Notes: generated by a model not told the origin, from the letters alone. A stretch of DNA of 17,485 nucleotides from an uncultured Prevotella sp. (GCA_900543585.1 UQRP01000043.1:1-17485); one strand, 5' to 3'; shown: positions 1 to 8,811, counted from the stretch's first letter. Made by a program: numbers and translations.

Positions 1-12
1 TGCATATATGCA
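1..12. repeat. 12-base perfect palindrome at window edge
   Basis: The first 12 bases, TGCATATATGCA, equal their own reverse complement. They lie just downstream of the last gene of the minus-strand operon. A hairpin of 12 bases without a loop is unlikely to terminate transcription, so this could be a protein-binding site or chance in AT-rich DNA. What lies further left is not visible. Confidence 0.3.
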
Positions 13-36
13 AGGAAACGTTCTCTTTTTTTATTT

Positions 37-513
37 CTATGAATAATTCAGGTTAAAGTTTAGCAGATAGATATTTTGTAGTTTATCAAAGTTGTAGCCT
101 TTATCTCTCTGAAGATATGTTGTCAACGATTGCCCAAGATAACGGTGCCCACTTATATCTGAACTTGTAAGCTGAGGAATCATAACATTTGGATCCCATG
201 TTATAATTTCTATCAAGTCTTGATATTTGTCGATGTTGAAGAATATCTCTCCAACATCCAAAGCGTCAGAAACCATTTTGTGATAAATGGTATTTCCATC
301 TACACCATTCTCTGCTACAATACGGAAAGCGTTCTTCACAAGGTCAATCCTTGCAAAAGGAGAAGGTATAGATGTTATCTCTTTGCTGGCAGCAGCACCA
401 TTGGGGTCTTGTATGCTGTCTCTATTTAACTGATTATATGGAAAGGCGTTGCTGTCCTGCCAATCTTGGCTGTTATTGGGGCCAAGTGTTCCTAATCTGA
501 AAATCTGTGGCAT
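37..513 (-). CDS. Hypothetical protein, fourth gene of the vWA-tubulin operon, possibly truncated
   Basis: This is a 158-residue protein of unknown function. It starts 10 bases after the stop of the tubulin-like gene, so it is almost certainly co-transcribed. No signal peptide or membrane segment is visible, so it is probably cytoplasmic. The N-terminal third is Asn/Gln/Asp-rich, followed by the motif ITSIPSPFARIDLVKNAF (residues about 46-63), which looks conserved, and a segment with DALDVGEIFFNIDKYQDLIEII. From memory, similar N-terminal blocks occur in longer proteins beside tubulin-like genes; this could not be checked. The end reads NIYLLNFNLNYS and then TAG, with stops soon after in the other two frames. 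The gene may be a natural short protein or the N-terminal stump of a longer one. It is judged real because of its spacing, its compact coding frame and its place in the operon. Confidence 0.7.
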   Translation of the reverse strand: MPQIFRLGTLGPNNSQDWQDSNAFPYNQLNRDSIQDPNGAAASKEITSIPSPFARIDLVKNAFRIVAENGVDGNTIYHKMVSDALDVGEIFFNIDKYQDLIEIITWDPNVMIPQLTSSDISGHRYLGQSLTTYLQRDKGYNFDKLQNIYLLNFNLNYS

Positions 514-523
514 CTTGGATGGT

Positions 524-1960
524 TTAGAAGTTTAACTTTCCTTTTATCATTTCGTTGGTAGCAATGCTGTAAAGCTCGAATAGTCTGTCCTCTTGTGCAC
601 TACTCTTAACCTTGCTGCATGCGTCATTGACGAAATCGTATAGCAAATTATAGTTTCTCTTTAAGCTCCTATAGCGTTTAGCTTTTATGCCGGTCAGGAT
701 ATCGAATGGCTTATCTCCTGCGTCTAAGTTGAAAATATCAAAAGAACGGACATTACCTTTCATTTCTCTCAACCAAGATTGGTATGCCTCAAGAAATTCC
801 TTGACGTTATCAACGAATGTCGAGTTATAAAAATCTTCAGAAATTCCTAACCGTTTATTTGCATTTAGCTCCGAAGACTTTATGTAGCTGAAATGCTGTG
901 AGAATGCGTTTGCCATAAGCAGCAATTGTGTCATTGGCTTGAATATGACTTCCTTAGTTCTGCTGAAAAAGGAATCCAATGTTAAAGCTGCTCCTGCCTG
1001 CTTAGCGCCATACTCCATATTGAGAGTAGTGCCAGGGATGAAATTTGGATCGGTTCTTGCAACAATCCCACGTTTTGTAAAGTCGACAATAGCCGAGGCT
1101 GCCAATAGTTCTATAAAGTGCGCATCATTTTGTTGATCAGACTTACCTTGATGATTATCGTATGCATTGTTTTGATTATCACCTAGATAATATAGTGCGT
1201 CTATGTCTGCATTGTTAATAATATTACGCTCATAATATGCCAGAGCAGACTTTGCCTTTGAGATAAACGTAGAAGAATCTATCTCGCTAGTATTATCTTG
1301 CTTTACCCTAAAATAAGGAAGAACGGTAACGGCGCCAATTGTAGCCTTATTAATGGCTGAGTAGTTTGGTATGTCTTTATTTGTACGCAGAGTCTTCAAC
1401 AATAGAGGAAAACCAGCTGCACCAGTACCACCAAAAATAGAGCTTATGATAAAGATCTTATCACCTGCTTGAAATGAGTTCGCAAGATTTATAAATTCAC
1501 CAGAACCTGATATTTGGTTTAAGACTACGCTTCCAACATTAGGATTACCCTTAAAACCTTCGTCCATAGATGACTGCAAGTTGCGTTCAGAGAACAACAT
1601 TTCCATCATTGCCTTATTTTCGCGTGACATTGCAGGCAGGTTGATAAAATTTCTGAATTTCTTATCCTCTGTATCGTGTATAGGCAATACAAAGTTGGGC
1701 AATACGCGGTTTATTTTAGTCTTGAAAAAGTTGTTATTGTTCTCCTTTGGAAAACTGAGCTTACTTTGAATGCTTATATAGTTGTTCATCAAACTGACAG
1801 TCCTGGTCAAGTCGCCATTCTGTCTGTCTGGATCTATTATGACAGGCACTACCTCGCTTATACCATTTTCAAGTTGTACGCCTGAGGCAAACAACATTGT
1901 CAATGAGCGAAGCACACGGGAGCCTGTACCGCCAATAGCAAAAATATAAAGTTTTGACAT
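524..1960 (-). CDS. Tubulin/FtsZ-superfamily protein (Tubulin_2-like)
   Basis: This 478-residue cytoplasmic protein has the marks of the tubulin/FtsZ superfamily, a fold that binds a guanine nucleotide and may polymerise. The N-terminus is a beta strand followed by a glycine-rich loop, YIFAIGGTGSRVL (residues about 5-17), as in the first nucleotide loop of the family. The key signature IISSIFGGTGAAGFP (about 171-185) corresponds to the tubulin GGGTGS/TG motif and matches the variant typical of the Tubulin_2 family. A hydrophobic strand with IIDPD (41-45) fits the Rossmann-like core. The C-terminal half is helical and has no recognised domain. There is no signal peptide. It lies 22 bases after the membrane-protein gene and 10 bases before the next gene. 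The neighbouring vWA lipoprotein and membrane protein suggest a filament or switch tied to the envelope. It is not cell-division FtsZ, whose sequence is very different. Confidence 0.85.
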   Translation of the reverse strand: MSKLYIFAIGGTGSRVLRSLTMLFASGVQLENGISEVVPVIIDPDRQNGDLTRTVSLMNNYISIQSKLSFPKENNNNFFKTKINRVLPNFVLPIHDTEDKKFRNFINLPAMSRENKAMMEMLFSERNLQSSMDEGFKGNPNVGSVVLNQISGSGEFINLANSFQAGDKIFIISSIFGGTGAAGFPLLLKTLRTNKDIPNYSAINKATIGAVTVLPYFRVKQDNTSEIDSSTFISKAKSALAYYERNIINNADIDALYYLGDNQNNAYDNHQGKSDQQNDAHFIELLAASAIVDFTKRGIVARTDPNFIPGTTLNMEYGAKQAGAALTLDSFFSRTKEVIFKPMTQLLLMANAFSQHFSYIKSSELNANKRLGISEDFYNSTFVDNVKEFLEAYQSWLREMKGNVRSFDIFNLDAGDKPFDILTGIKAKRYRSLKRNYNLLYDFVNDACSKVKSSAQEDRLFELYSIATNEMIKGKLNF

Positions 1961-1982
1961 GTTCTTTAGAATTATTTCTTAT

Positions 1983-2441
1983 TTAGAAAGGTGCATGACT
2001 GACGCTCTTGCTCTTCCATTTAATAATCATGGAGATGATGAAAAATATTACGATTGAGAGTATCGCGTTTGTAACTCCAAAGCATATACAGTCAGAAGAT
2101 GTAATATTCATATCTACCCATTGATTTGTCTTTGGATCTAGTTGTACCATCTTCCCTGCATAAAGATCAGTGAGAGTCCATTCCAAACCAACAATAAAGT
2201 TGATTATTGCATTTATGCCGGTAAAGATAAGCCATCCCCACCAGTTGTTCAATTTTGGATGGTCGATGACATAATAGAAGATGATGGCCACAGCTAGTGA
2301 GATGCCAAGAAGCCATAGCCCGATGCCTATATATAGGTTTGTGCCAGACTGAGAAGTCTGTCCCCATAGATAGTTGGCAAGATCGAGGCCAAAGAAGTTT
2401 TCGAATAGAGAAGTGTATAAACTTCCGAAGAATTCTCCCAT
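1983..2441 (-). CDS. Small three-helix inner-membrane protein of the vWA-tubulin operon
   Basis: This is a 152-residue membrane protein of unrecognised family. Three hydrophobic segments are clear, at about residues 36-59, 69-89 and 117-140. A charged loop (about 90-112) lies between the second and third, and a Lys-rich tail (KWKSKS, 141-146) follows the last helix, which by the positive-inside rule puts the C-terminus in the cytoplasm and the N-terminus outside. The amphipathic start (MGEFFGSLYTSLFENFF) has no cleavage site. It sits 20 bases after the lipoprotein gene and 22 bases before the tubulin-like gene. The arrangement suggests that it links the periplasmic lipoprotein to the cytoplasmic tubulin-like protein across the inner membrane. 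That is an inference from gene order only. Confidence 0.8.
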   Translation of the reverse strand: MGEFFGSLYTSLFENFFGLDLANYLWGQTSQSGTNLYIGIGLWLLGISLAVAIIFYYVIDHPKLNNWWGWLIFTGINAIINFIVGLEWTLTDLYAGKMVQLDPKTNQWVDMNITSSDCICFGVTNAILSIVIFFIISMIIKWKSKSVSHAPF

Positions 2442-2461
2442 AGATTTATTTATTAAAGTTT

Positions 2462-3655
2462 TTATTCGCTGATAGTAAACTTAACGTTTGCTTTTTCTTT
2501 ACAATTGGAGTATGCGTCTGAGACTCCACCAATAATATATTTGATACCTGATGTCTTTGATAAGTTTTGCATTATATTGCGACCTGTATCATCATTGCTA
2601 TCTGTTACCCACTTGGGTAAATCATTATTGGATATAGCTATAGACTCTGCAAATGATTTCCCTGAAGATATGTGGAGTGTTATCAAGTGAGGATAATCTT
2701 TATCGTCTACAGTCTCTGCCTTTTCTACTTTCACATAAGGAGTAAGTGGTTTATACGTAGACACGCCAGCAATGCTCTTGTCATCAAGCAGTGTAGAATA
2801 TAAATTTGCTTTTATAAGCAGTGTATATCCATCGCGACCTGGTCTCAAATCCAATGCTCTGCCTTTGTCAATCGGTCTTTTATCTGTTACAGAGAATTGA
2901 TTGTACAAATCATAGCTTATCTCGGATTGTGTTGAGAAAGATGCGCAATGATTATATCCATGCTGAATCTTGCTAAGTTTTACTTGAGAGTTGAGGTAAG
3001 CTATTTTATTCTTGTCTCCCATTATCCAAATATAATAAGGACGTTCTTGACCTGAAAGCTTGGTTGTTCCGTCTGTACCATAATAGTTGCCTACGAACTT
3101 AGAGTTGAGTTGTATGATTTCTACTGCAAAGTTGTTATCCCTTCCCACTTTGCTTAAAACGACATTTTTAATATCAGTTTGAGTCATTCTAAAAAACTGT
3201 GTGGCATTGCCATTAGGAACATCTAATATGCAATCTGAAACGAATACAGAAATAGTATTCTTATCCATGCCATTAGTTATAGTTTCGAGCATCTGCCCAA
3301 TGACTGAATTGGCATGAGAACCGGCTACGTTGGCAAAGGTCTGTGGTGTAAGATCCCAAATAAAATTATGGATAGACCCACCATAAGGAACTATCTGAGA
3401 ATTGATATAATAGAGTAGGGTCTGTTTTGAATAGCTCTTTAGCGAACTCACATAATCGTATACTGCATCTTTGAGTTCTGATCCATTGCACATATACCCA
3501 TCCATGCTGCCAGAATTTTCGATATATACTTTCAGCGTGGGGGTCGCTTTGCTTATCGTTGCATTATGTTTGTCCCACCTTACTTTAATGCTACCACCGC
3601 ACGACAAAAGAATAAGTGTGAACATACATAAAACAATATAGGTCTTTGGTTTCAT
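2462..3655 (-). CDS. Lipoprotein with a von Willebrand A-like domain
   Basis: This 397-residue exported lipoprotein is the first gene of the operon. The N-terminus is a type II signal peptide with Lys residues, a hydrophobic stretch and a lipobox ending LLSC (Cys19). The residues after Cys19 (GGSIKVRW) are not acidic, so the surface-export signal of Bacteroidales lipoproteins is missing and a periplasmic location is more likely. Residues 43-52 read VYIENSGSMD: a beta strand and the metal-site motif DxSGS of vWA domains, but with Glu46 in place of Asp. A second strand, VFVSDCILD (about residue 140), matches the later vWA strand that carries an Asp at the metal site. The rest, to a C-terminal Glu-rich end, has no recognised domain. 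vWA domains usually bind partner proteins through a metal ion, so a scaffold or signalling role in the envelope is likely. The start at 3655 is supported by the signal peptide directly after it. Confidence 0.8.
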   Translation of the reverse strand: MKPKTYIVLCMFTLILLSCGGSIKVRWDKHNATISKATPTLKVYIENSGSMDGYMCNGSELKDAVYDYVSSLKSYSKQTLLYYINSQIVPYGGSIHNFIWDLTPQTFANVAGSHANSVIGQMLETITNGMDKNTISVFVSDCILDVPNGNATQFFRMTQTDIKNVVLSKVGRDNNFAVEIIQLNSKFVGNYYGTDGTTKLSGQERPYYIWIMGDKNKIAYLNSQVKLSKIQHGYNHCASFSTQSEISYDLYNQFSVTDKRPIDKGRALDLRPGRDGYTLLIKANLYSTLLDDKSIAGVSTYKPLTPYVKVEKAETVDDKDYPHLITLHISSGKSFAESIAISNNDLPKWVTDSNDDTGRNIMQNLSKTSGIKYIIGGVSDAYSNCKEKANVKFTISE

Positions 3656-3724
3656 TCTTTTCTAATGTTCAGAACTAACTCCCTGCGTTCCTATGTTATT
3701 AAATTGACACCATATAGTTATACG

Positions 3725-3761
3725 AAAAAAGCGTGGGAGTCCATACCGTTACCCGTCCCAC
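3725..3761 (-). terminator. Terminator-like hairpin with T-tract upstream of the vWA operon
   Basis: Read on the minus strand, GTGGGA (3761-3756) can pair with TCCCAC (3738-3733) across a 17-base loop. Two more bases, GC, follow the stem, and then six T (3730-3725). This is the form of an intrinsic terminator for transcripts moving leftward, towards the vWA operon that starts at 3655. It could end a transcript from the repeat block at 3762-4056, or act as an attenuator in the operon leader. The stem is short and the loop rather long, so strength is uncertain. Confidence 0.5.
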
Positions 3762-4055
3762 ATCTGAAGGCCTTCGCATTGCCCAATCCAGTTGAACGAG
3801 CAACGCAGAAGCCCACGCCTGTATGTATAACGCACCTTCGGTATACCTTTAAAAACAAGGTATACCTCCGGCTGGTGAATACACACCCATGGACATCTAC
3901 TGTTGCTTCATTCTTGACTGGATTGAAAGTTTGCGAAGTTTTCAGATGTCAAGAACCAAGCGTCAAGTAAACGCCTTAATCATATATATGTTCCCCACAA
4001 TCAAGCTACTTCTCATAAGCAACTCTGACCCCTCCTCTGCGGGCTTCTGCATTGC
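3731..4055. repeat. Block of nested inverted repeats, possible structured RNA or multi-copy element
   Basis: This non-coding block contains two diverged copies of one sequence in opposite orientation: 3762-3814 and 3902-3947. Shared blocks are ATCTGAA, CTTCGCA and CAATCCAGT (3762-3792) against ACTGGATTG, TGCGAAG and TTCAGAT (3917-3947), with GCAAC nearby in both. A further inverted match, 15 bases with one mismatch, pairs 3800-3814 with 4041-4055 (GGGCTTCTGCATTGC on the plus strand). On the minus strand 3812-3776 can also fold locally, with GCGTTGC against GCAATGC. Such a structure could be a non-coding RNA, a miniature transposable element or a recombination site. Open frames run through the block on the plus strand, but their peptides follow the repeats and look spurious. 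Known RNA families such as 4.5S, tmRNA and RNase P do not match what is seen here. Confidence 0.45.
3840..3866. repeat. Perfect 10-bp stem-loop
   Basis: GGTATACCTT (3840-3849) and AAGGTATACC (3857-3866) are perfect reverse complements, separated by the 7-base loop TAAAAAC. The core GGTATACC is itself a palindrome. It lies between the two inverted copies of the repeat block, so it may be the apical hairpin of one larger structure. There is no T-tract after the stem on either strand, so it is not a classical terminator. Confidence 0.5.
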
Positions 4056-4220
4056 GGACGGCCACGAGGGCCACACCCTGCATCAGCCGATAAGGTTTCG
4101 GACGTGGTTCACAAGGGCAAATTTACAAAGAATTATTGAAAGAACTAAAAAATGAGAAAGATTTTTTGAAGATTGTGGAGAAAAAGATGTTTTGCTTAAC
4201 TCTATGCTTAAAACCGAAGC
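4056..4220. other. Non-coding stretch with nothing recognised
   Basis: Between the inverted-repeat block and the broken small gene, the sequence changes at about 4115 from fairly GC-rich to AT-rich. The AT-rich half has poly-A and poly-T runs (for example around 4145-4170). No convincing reading frame, RNA gene or promoter could be identified here. Confidence 0.4.
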
Positions 4221-4449
4221 ATGCCGCACGCCAATAGGAATGAAGAGGGGAGTATGTTCGGGAAATACACGGGTATCAGGGAACACGGCATGAGCGTGTG
4301 GGTAGTTGAAAAGGTGAAGGTCAGGCTTGATGAGCTGAAGTGCCGCTCACGCAACAAGATCGGATGCCGCACCTTCACCAACGCCGCCCTAGAGGTCTGT
4401 CCTTAAGAAGTGCGACGTCGAGATTGTTAAGGCGTTCAAAAACCGATAG
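4221..4449 (+). pseudogene. Frameshifted small ribbon-helix-helix-like DNA-binding protein
   Basis: An open frame from ATG 4221 (or the internal ATG at 4254 or 4290) reads through MSVWVVEKVKVRLDELK and FTNAALEV, then stops at 4404-4406. If the frame is shifted near 4399-4402, the protein continues as LKKCDVEIVKAFKNR and stops at 4447-4449. The joined product, about 75 residues, has a beta strand (SVWVV), a first amphipathic helix, a turn, and a second helix starting TFTNAALE. That pattern is typical of ribbon-helix-helix repressors and antitoxins and of mobilisation accessory proteins. The extension reads as coherent helix with charged residues, so an indel (one extra base or two missing) in a once intact gene is the simplest view. 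No partner toxin or relaxase gene is seen nearby. Confidence 0.5.
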
Positions 4450-4456
4450 TGTGATT

Positions 4457-4496
4457 ACTCACACACTAACATTATAGATTGTGTTAGTGTGTGAGT
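4457..4496. repeat. 15-bp stem-loop between convergent gene remnants
   Basis: ACTCACACACTAACA (4457-4471) and TGTTAGTGTGTGAGT (4482-4496) are perfect reverse complements with a 10-base loop. The hairpin lies 7 bases after the end of the plus-strand remnant and 9 bases before the end of the minus-strand ATPase remnant, a position that fits a bidirectional terminator. Neither side has a T-tract, so a terminus of a mobile element or a protein-binding site is also possible. Confidence 0.6.
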
Positions 4497-4505
4497 CTTA
4501 CAATA

Positions 4506-5052
4506 TCAACGGAAAAGAGCATCTATTGTAATCACCTGTTGAAAGTCTCCACTATACTCATTATGAGTTAAGCCAAAAGTCGTTATAAGCGTACTGTGTA
4601 TAGCCTTTCTGCGGGCTATCATGCCGGAAAGAACGTTCTGTCTGTGTACAAGAACAGAATGGTACTGTTTGTTGACAGTGAATTCCTCATTATAGAATTT
4701 CATCTCGCACATGTTCACGACATTATCATTTCTGTCTATCAGCATGTCTATCTGTGTACCGTCAATAATGTCGTCACCTTTTAGCGACCATGATGATTGC
4801 GATGTAACGACTCCGGAAATGCCAAGAGCTTGTTTTATTTGTGGAATGTGACGGAAGCATACACGCTCGAATGCAAAACCCCGCCAACTGTTGATGGCTG
4901 AGGATGTAACATTATTATTATTTTAAAATCTCGTCGACAAGAAAATTCTTTCCAACACGGCGCCCTCCATAGATAGCCACGAACTCAGCTTTGCCGCTAT
5001 CTTACAAATGCCTAAATTCCTCTATCTCCTTTTCTCTTCCAATCATAGCCAT
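4506..5052 (-). pseudogene. Degraded AAA/archaeal-type ATPase (ATPase with DUF234-like C-terminus)
   Basis: This is the remnant of a minus-strand gene for a family of Bacteroidales ATP-binding proteins, usually around 400-500 residues long. From ATG 5052 it reads MAMIGREKEIEEFRHL, an in-frame stop, then the Walker A region FVAIYGGRRVGKNFLVDEIL; the Walker Thr/Ser after GK is changed to Asn. Several stops follow near 4920. The centre of the protein (Walker B, helical domain) is missing. In another frame it resumes as SSAINSWRGFAFERV and runs to the C-terminal nuclease-like region, IDGTQIDMLIDRNDNVVNMCEMKF and beyond, ending at 4506. Members are thought to be linked to mobile DNA or stress, but the role is not well defined. 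The internal deletion, stop codons and changed Walker motif make it clearly inactive. Confidence 0.8.
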
Positions 5053-5059
5053 AAATGTA

Positions 5060-5111
5060 GTTTTATTTTTCGGCAAGTATAATAAAAATATTGTTCACCG
5101 AAAAATAAAAC
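5060..5111. repeat. 14-bp inverted repeat upstream of the ATPase remnant
   Basis: GTTTTATTTTTCGG (5060-5073) and CCGAAAAATAAAAC (5098-5111) are perfect inverted repeats around a 24-base AT-rich centre. The left arm begins 7 bases upstream of the ATPase start codon (5052), so the repeat spans what would be its promoter. The spacing and symmetry suggest an operator for a dimeric regulator, perhaps autoregulation by the ATPase family. It could instead serve as a terminator hairpin for the recombinase fragment that ends at 5120. Confidence 0.55.
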
Positions 5112-5119
5112 GATGTTTT

Positions 5120-5452
5120 TTATATTTGTGTACGTATACTATCGGGGTCAACGCCTTCACCTAACAGAAATGAAAATACGAGCCAACCATGTGAATAGGG
5201 AGAAGCCAACTCGGCCATAATTGTTTCAAGTGGAGATATTATAGGAATGATAACCTCAGAACCACTTTCCAAATGATCTTTCGTCTTGTGACGGAAGAAT
5301 CGCAACGCTTTATGTTCAGACACATCATAGTAATCATCATAGCGTAGCAAAGCGAGATCATAAAGGTTGCAGCCATTGCACAAATACTGACATAATAGCA
5401 TACCAAGACTTTGCCGTGTGAGTTCTGGTGTCAGAAGCGGCAAGTCCAACAT
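5120..5452 (-). pseudogene. Tyrosine recombinase (phage-type integrase) fragment
   Basis: The 110 codons match the first half of the catalytic domain of Bacteroidales tyrosine recombinases, with LGMLLCQYLCNGCNLYDL, then LRYDDYYDV, FFRHKTKDH, and VIIPIISPLETIMAELASP. A complete enzyme is usually about 400 residues. Both the N-terminal SAM-like and arm-binding domains and the C-terminal part with the His-x-x-Arg and Tyr motifs are absent. A stop (TAA) lies a few codons upstream of the ATG at 5452, so this is a fragment with no obvious way to be expressed whole. It cannot catalyse recombination. It is evidence that an integrated element once lay here or was deleted. Confidence 0.75.
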
Positions 5453-5467
5453 TTTCCCACTTCCTTA

Positions 5468-5499
5468 TTTGGCTAATCAAACATTTTTATGTAAGTTTG
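5468..5499 (+). promoter_or_regulatory. Bacteroidales-type promoter of the hybrid regulator gene
   Basis: TTTG (5468-5471) and TAAGTTTG (5492-5499) match the Bacteroidetes primary sigma factor consensus TTTG and TAnnTTTG with a 20-base spacer. Transcription would start near 5506. This places both candidate start codons of the regulator (5532 and 5589) downstream. The promoter separates the regulator from the gene remnants on its left. Confidence 0.7.
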
Positions 5500-5531
5500 C
5501 AAGCGAGATGGTCACCTAAAAGATAAAACTG

Positions 5532-7837
<2,306 letters not shown>

Positions 7838-7841
<4 letters not shown>

Positions 7842-8737
7842 TGCATTCAGGTCTCGTCATTGCCGTGGCTACGGCAGCCATCAACTTTGGTATCATCCAA
7901 GAGCACGACGGAAAAGTCTCCCATCGTTTCATGCTTCACAACGAGAATCCCGTTGCTGTAAGAATATGCCAGACCTTTCCCTCGTGCGGATGTACCACCA
8001 TCTCCTGCGACACAGGGCTTGTCGCTCCCCACGATTCTGTTGCTGTCGATGTCGCCTTCGACCCCGTAAACCGTGGTGGCGATTTCTACGAGACTGCCTC
8101 CGTGGTGATGGCGTCCTCCACAGACACCACCGTGGTCACGCTGTCCGTGGAAGGCACCATCGTCACCAGTGAAGAGACGCTGATGAAGCAGTATCCCGTC
8201 AGACAAGGCGAGGTTAGGCTGACCAGCGACACACTCAATATGGGTGAGGTGAGGCGAGGGGAGTCAAAGACCATGTATGTGGGTGTACTGAGAAATCTCC
8301 AGACCGGGCAGCGCGAGTCGCTGCCGGTCACCTTTACCGCCGACAATACCGTGCAATGGGGAGCTTTAAGCAAGACCAGGAGAATCGCCATCGACAAGAA
8401 GCATAAAGATGTAGCTATCGTCGTCAAGGCCATCGTACTTCCCAACTTTTCTAACGTGGCGCCCCCTCCTGCCGGACTGCCCCAGATATCATGCCCCCGC
8501 CGTATGGAAAAAACGGCAACCACGCTGCATGTCTCCAACACTGGGAAAAGTTCTCTTCTCATCTACCGCGCATATACTGATGAGGAAACAGACCTGGCGG
8601 GGAAATATCCCATTACCATCCCCCCATCCGGCTACCACGACCTTTCTTTCGGCCATCTTCCTGCGCATATACACCGTATTACACTTATTACCAACGACCG
8701 GCGGAGACCACGCGTCAACGTCTTCCTGCTGCCTTAA
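7838..8737 (+). CDS. DUF1573 protein
   Basis: This 299-residue protein begins with a DUF1573 domain: INFGIIQEHDGKVSHRFMLHNENP (residues about 15-38) followed by the family's CGCT motif (about 50-53) and a beta-rich Ig-like layout. A second strand set starts near LNMGEVRRGESKTMYV, and a third near ATTLHVSNTGKSSLLIYRA, so it may consist of several ASH-like beta-sandwich modules. The start overlaps the regulator stop as ATGA (7838-7841), which indicates translational coupling. The N-terminus before the domain is very short (MMHSGLVIAVATAA) and is a poor signal peptide, so location is unclear, though most family members are exported. Function of DUF1573 is not known; a periplasmic partner for the regulator is an inference from coupling alone. 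Confidence 0.85.
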
Positions 8738-8752
8738 CCCTTTTTCTTTCCT

Positions 8753-8764
8753 ATTAGGCCTAAT
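8753..8764. repeat. 12-base palindrome after the DUF1573 gene
   Basis: ATTAGGCCTAAT is a perfect palindrome 15 bases after the DUF1573 stop, preceded by a pyrimidine-rich run. It may be a weak terminator component or a binding site. No T-tract follows it on the plus strand. Confidence 0.3.
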
Positions 8765-8811
8765 TACTAATGCTGTTGTTACATCGGCAGGCAAAATAGT
8801 TGCAATCTTAA

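Noticed and set aside
3665..4155. Two overlapping plus-strand open frames (3665-3970 and 3889-4155)
   Set aside because: They run through the inverted-repeat block and hairpins, have no recognisable domain, and their peptides seem determined by the repeats. I treat them as non-coding.
3665..4500. Possible CRISPR array or known housekeeping RNA in the repeat-rich block
   Set aside because: The repeats are inverted and few, not regularly spaced direct repeats, and no motifs of 4.5S RNA, tmRNA or RNase P RNA were found.
5121..5128. Perfect TATATTTG -7 box on the plus strand
   Set aside because: It has no -33 box at the right distance and points into the antisense of the recombinase fragment. 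Such octamers are frequent in AT-rich DNA.
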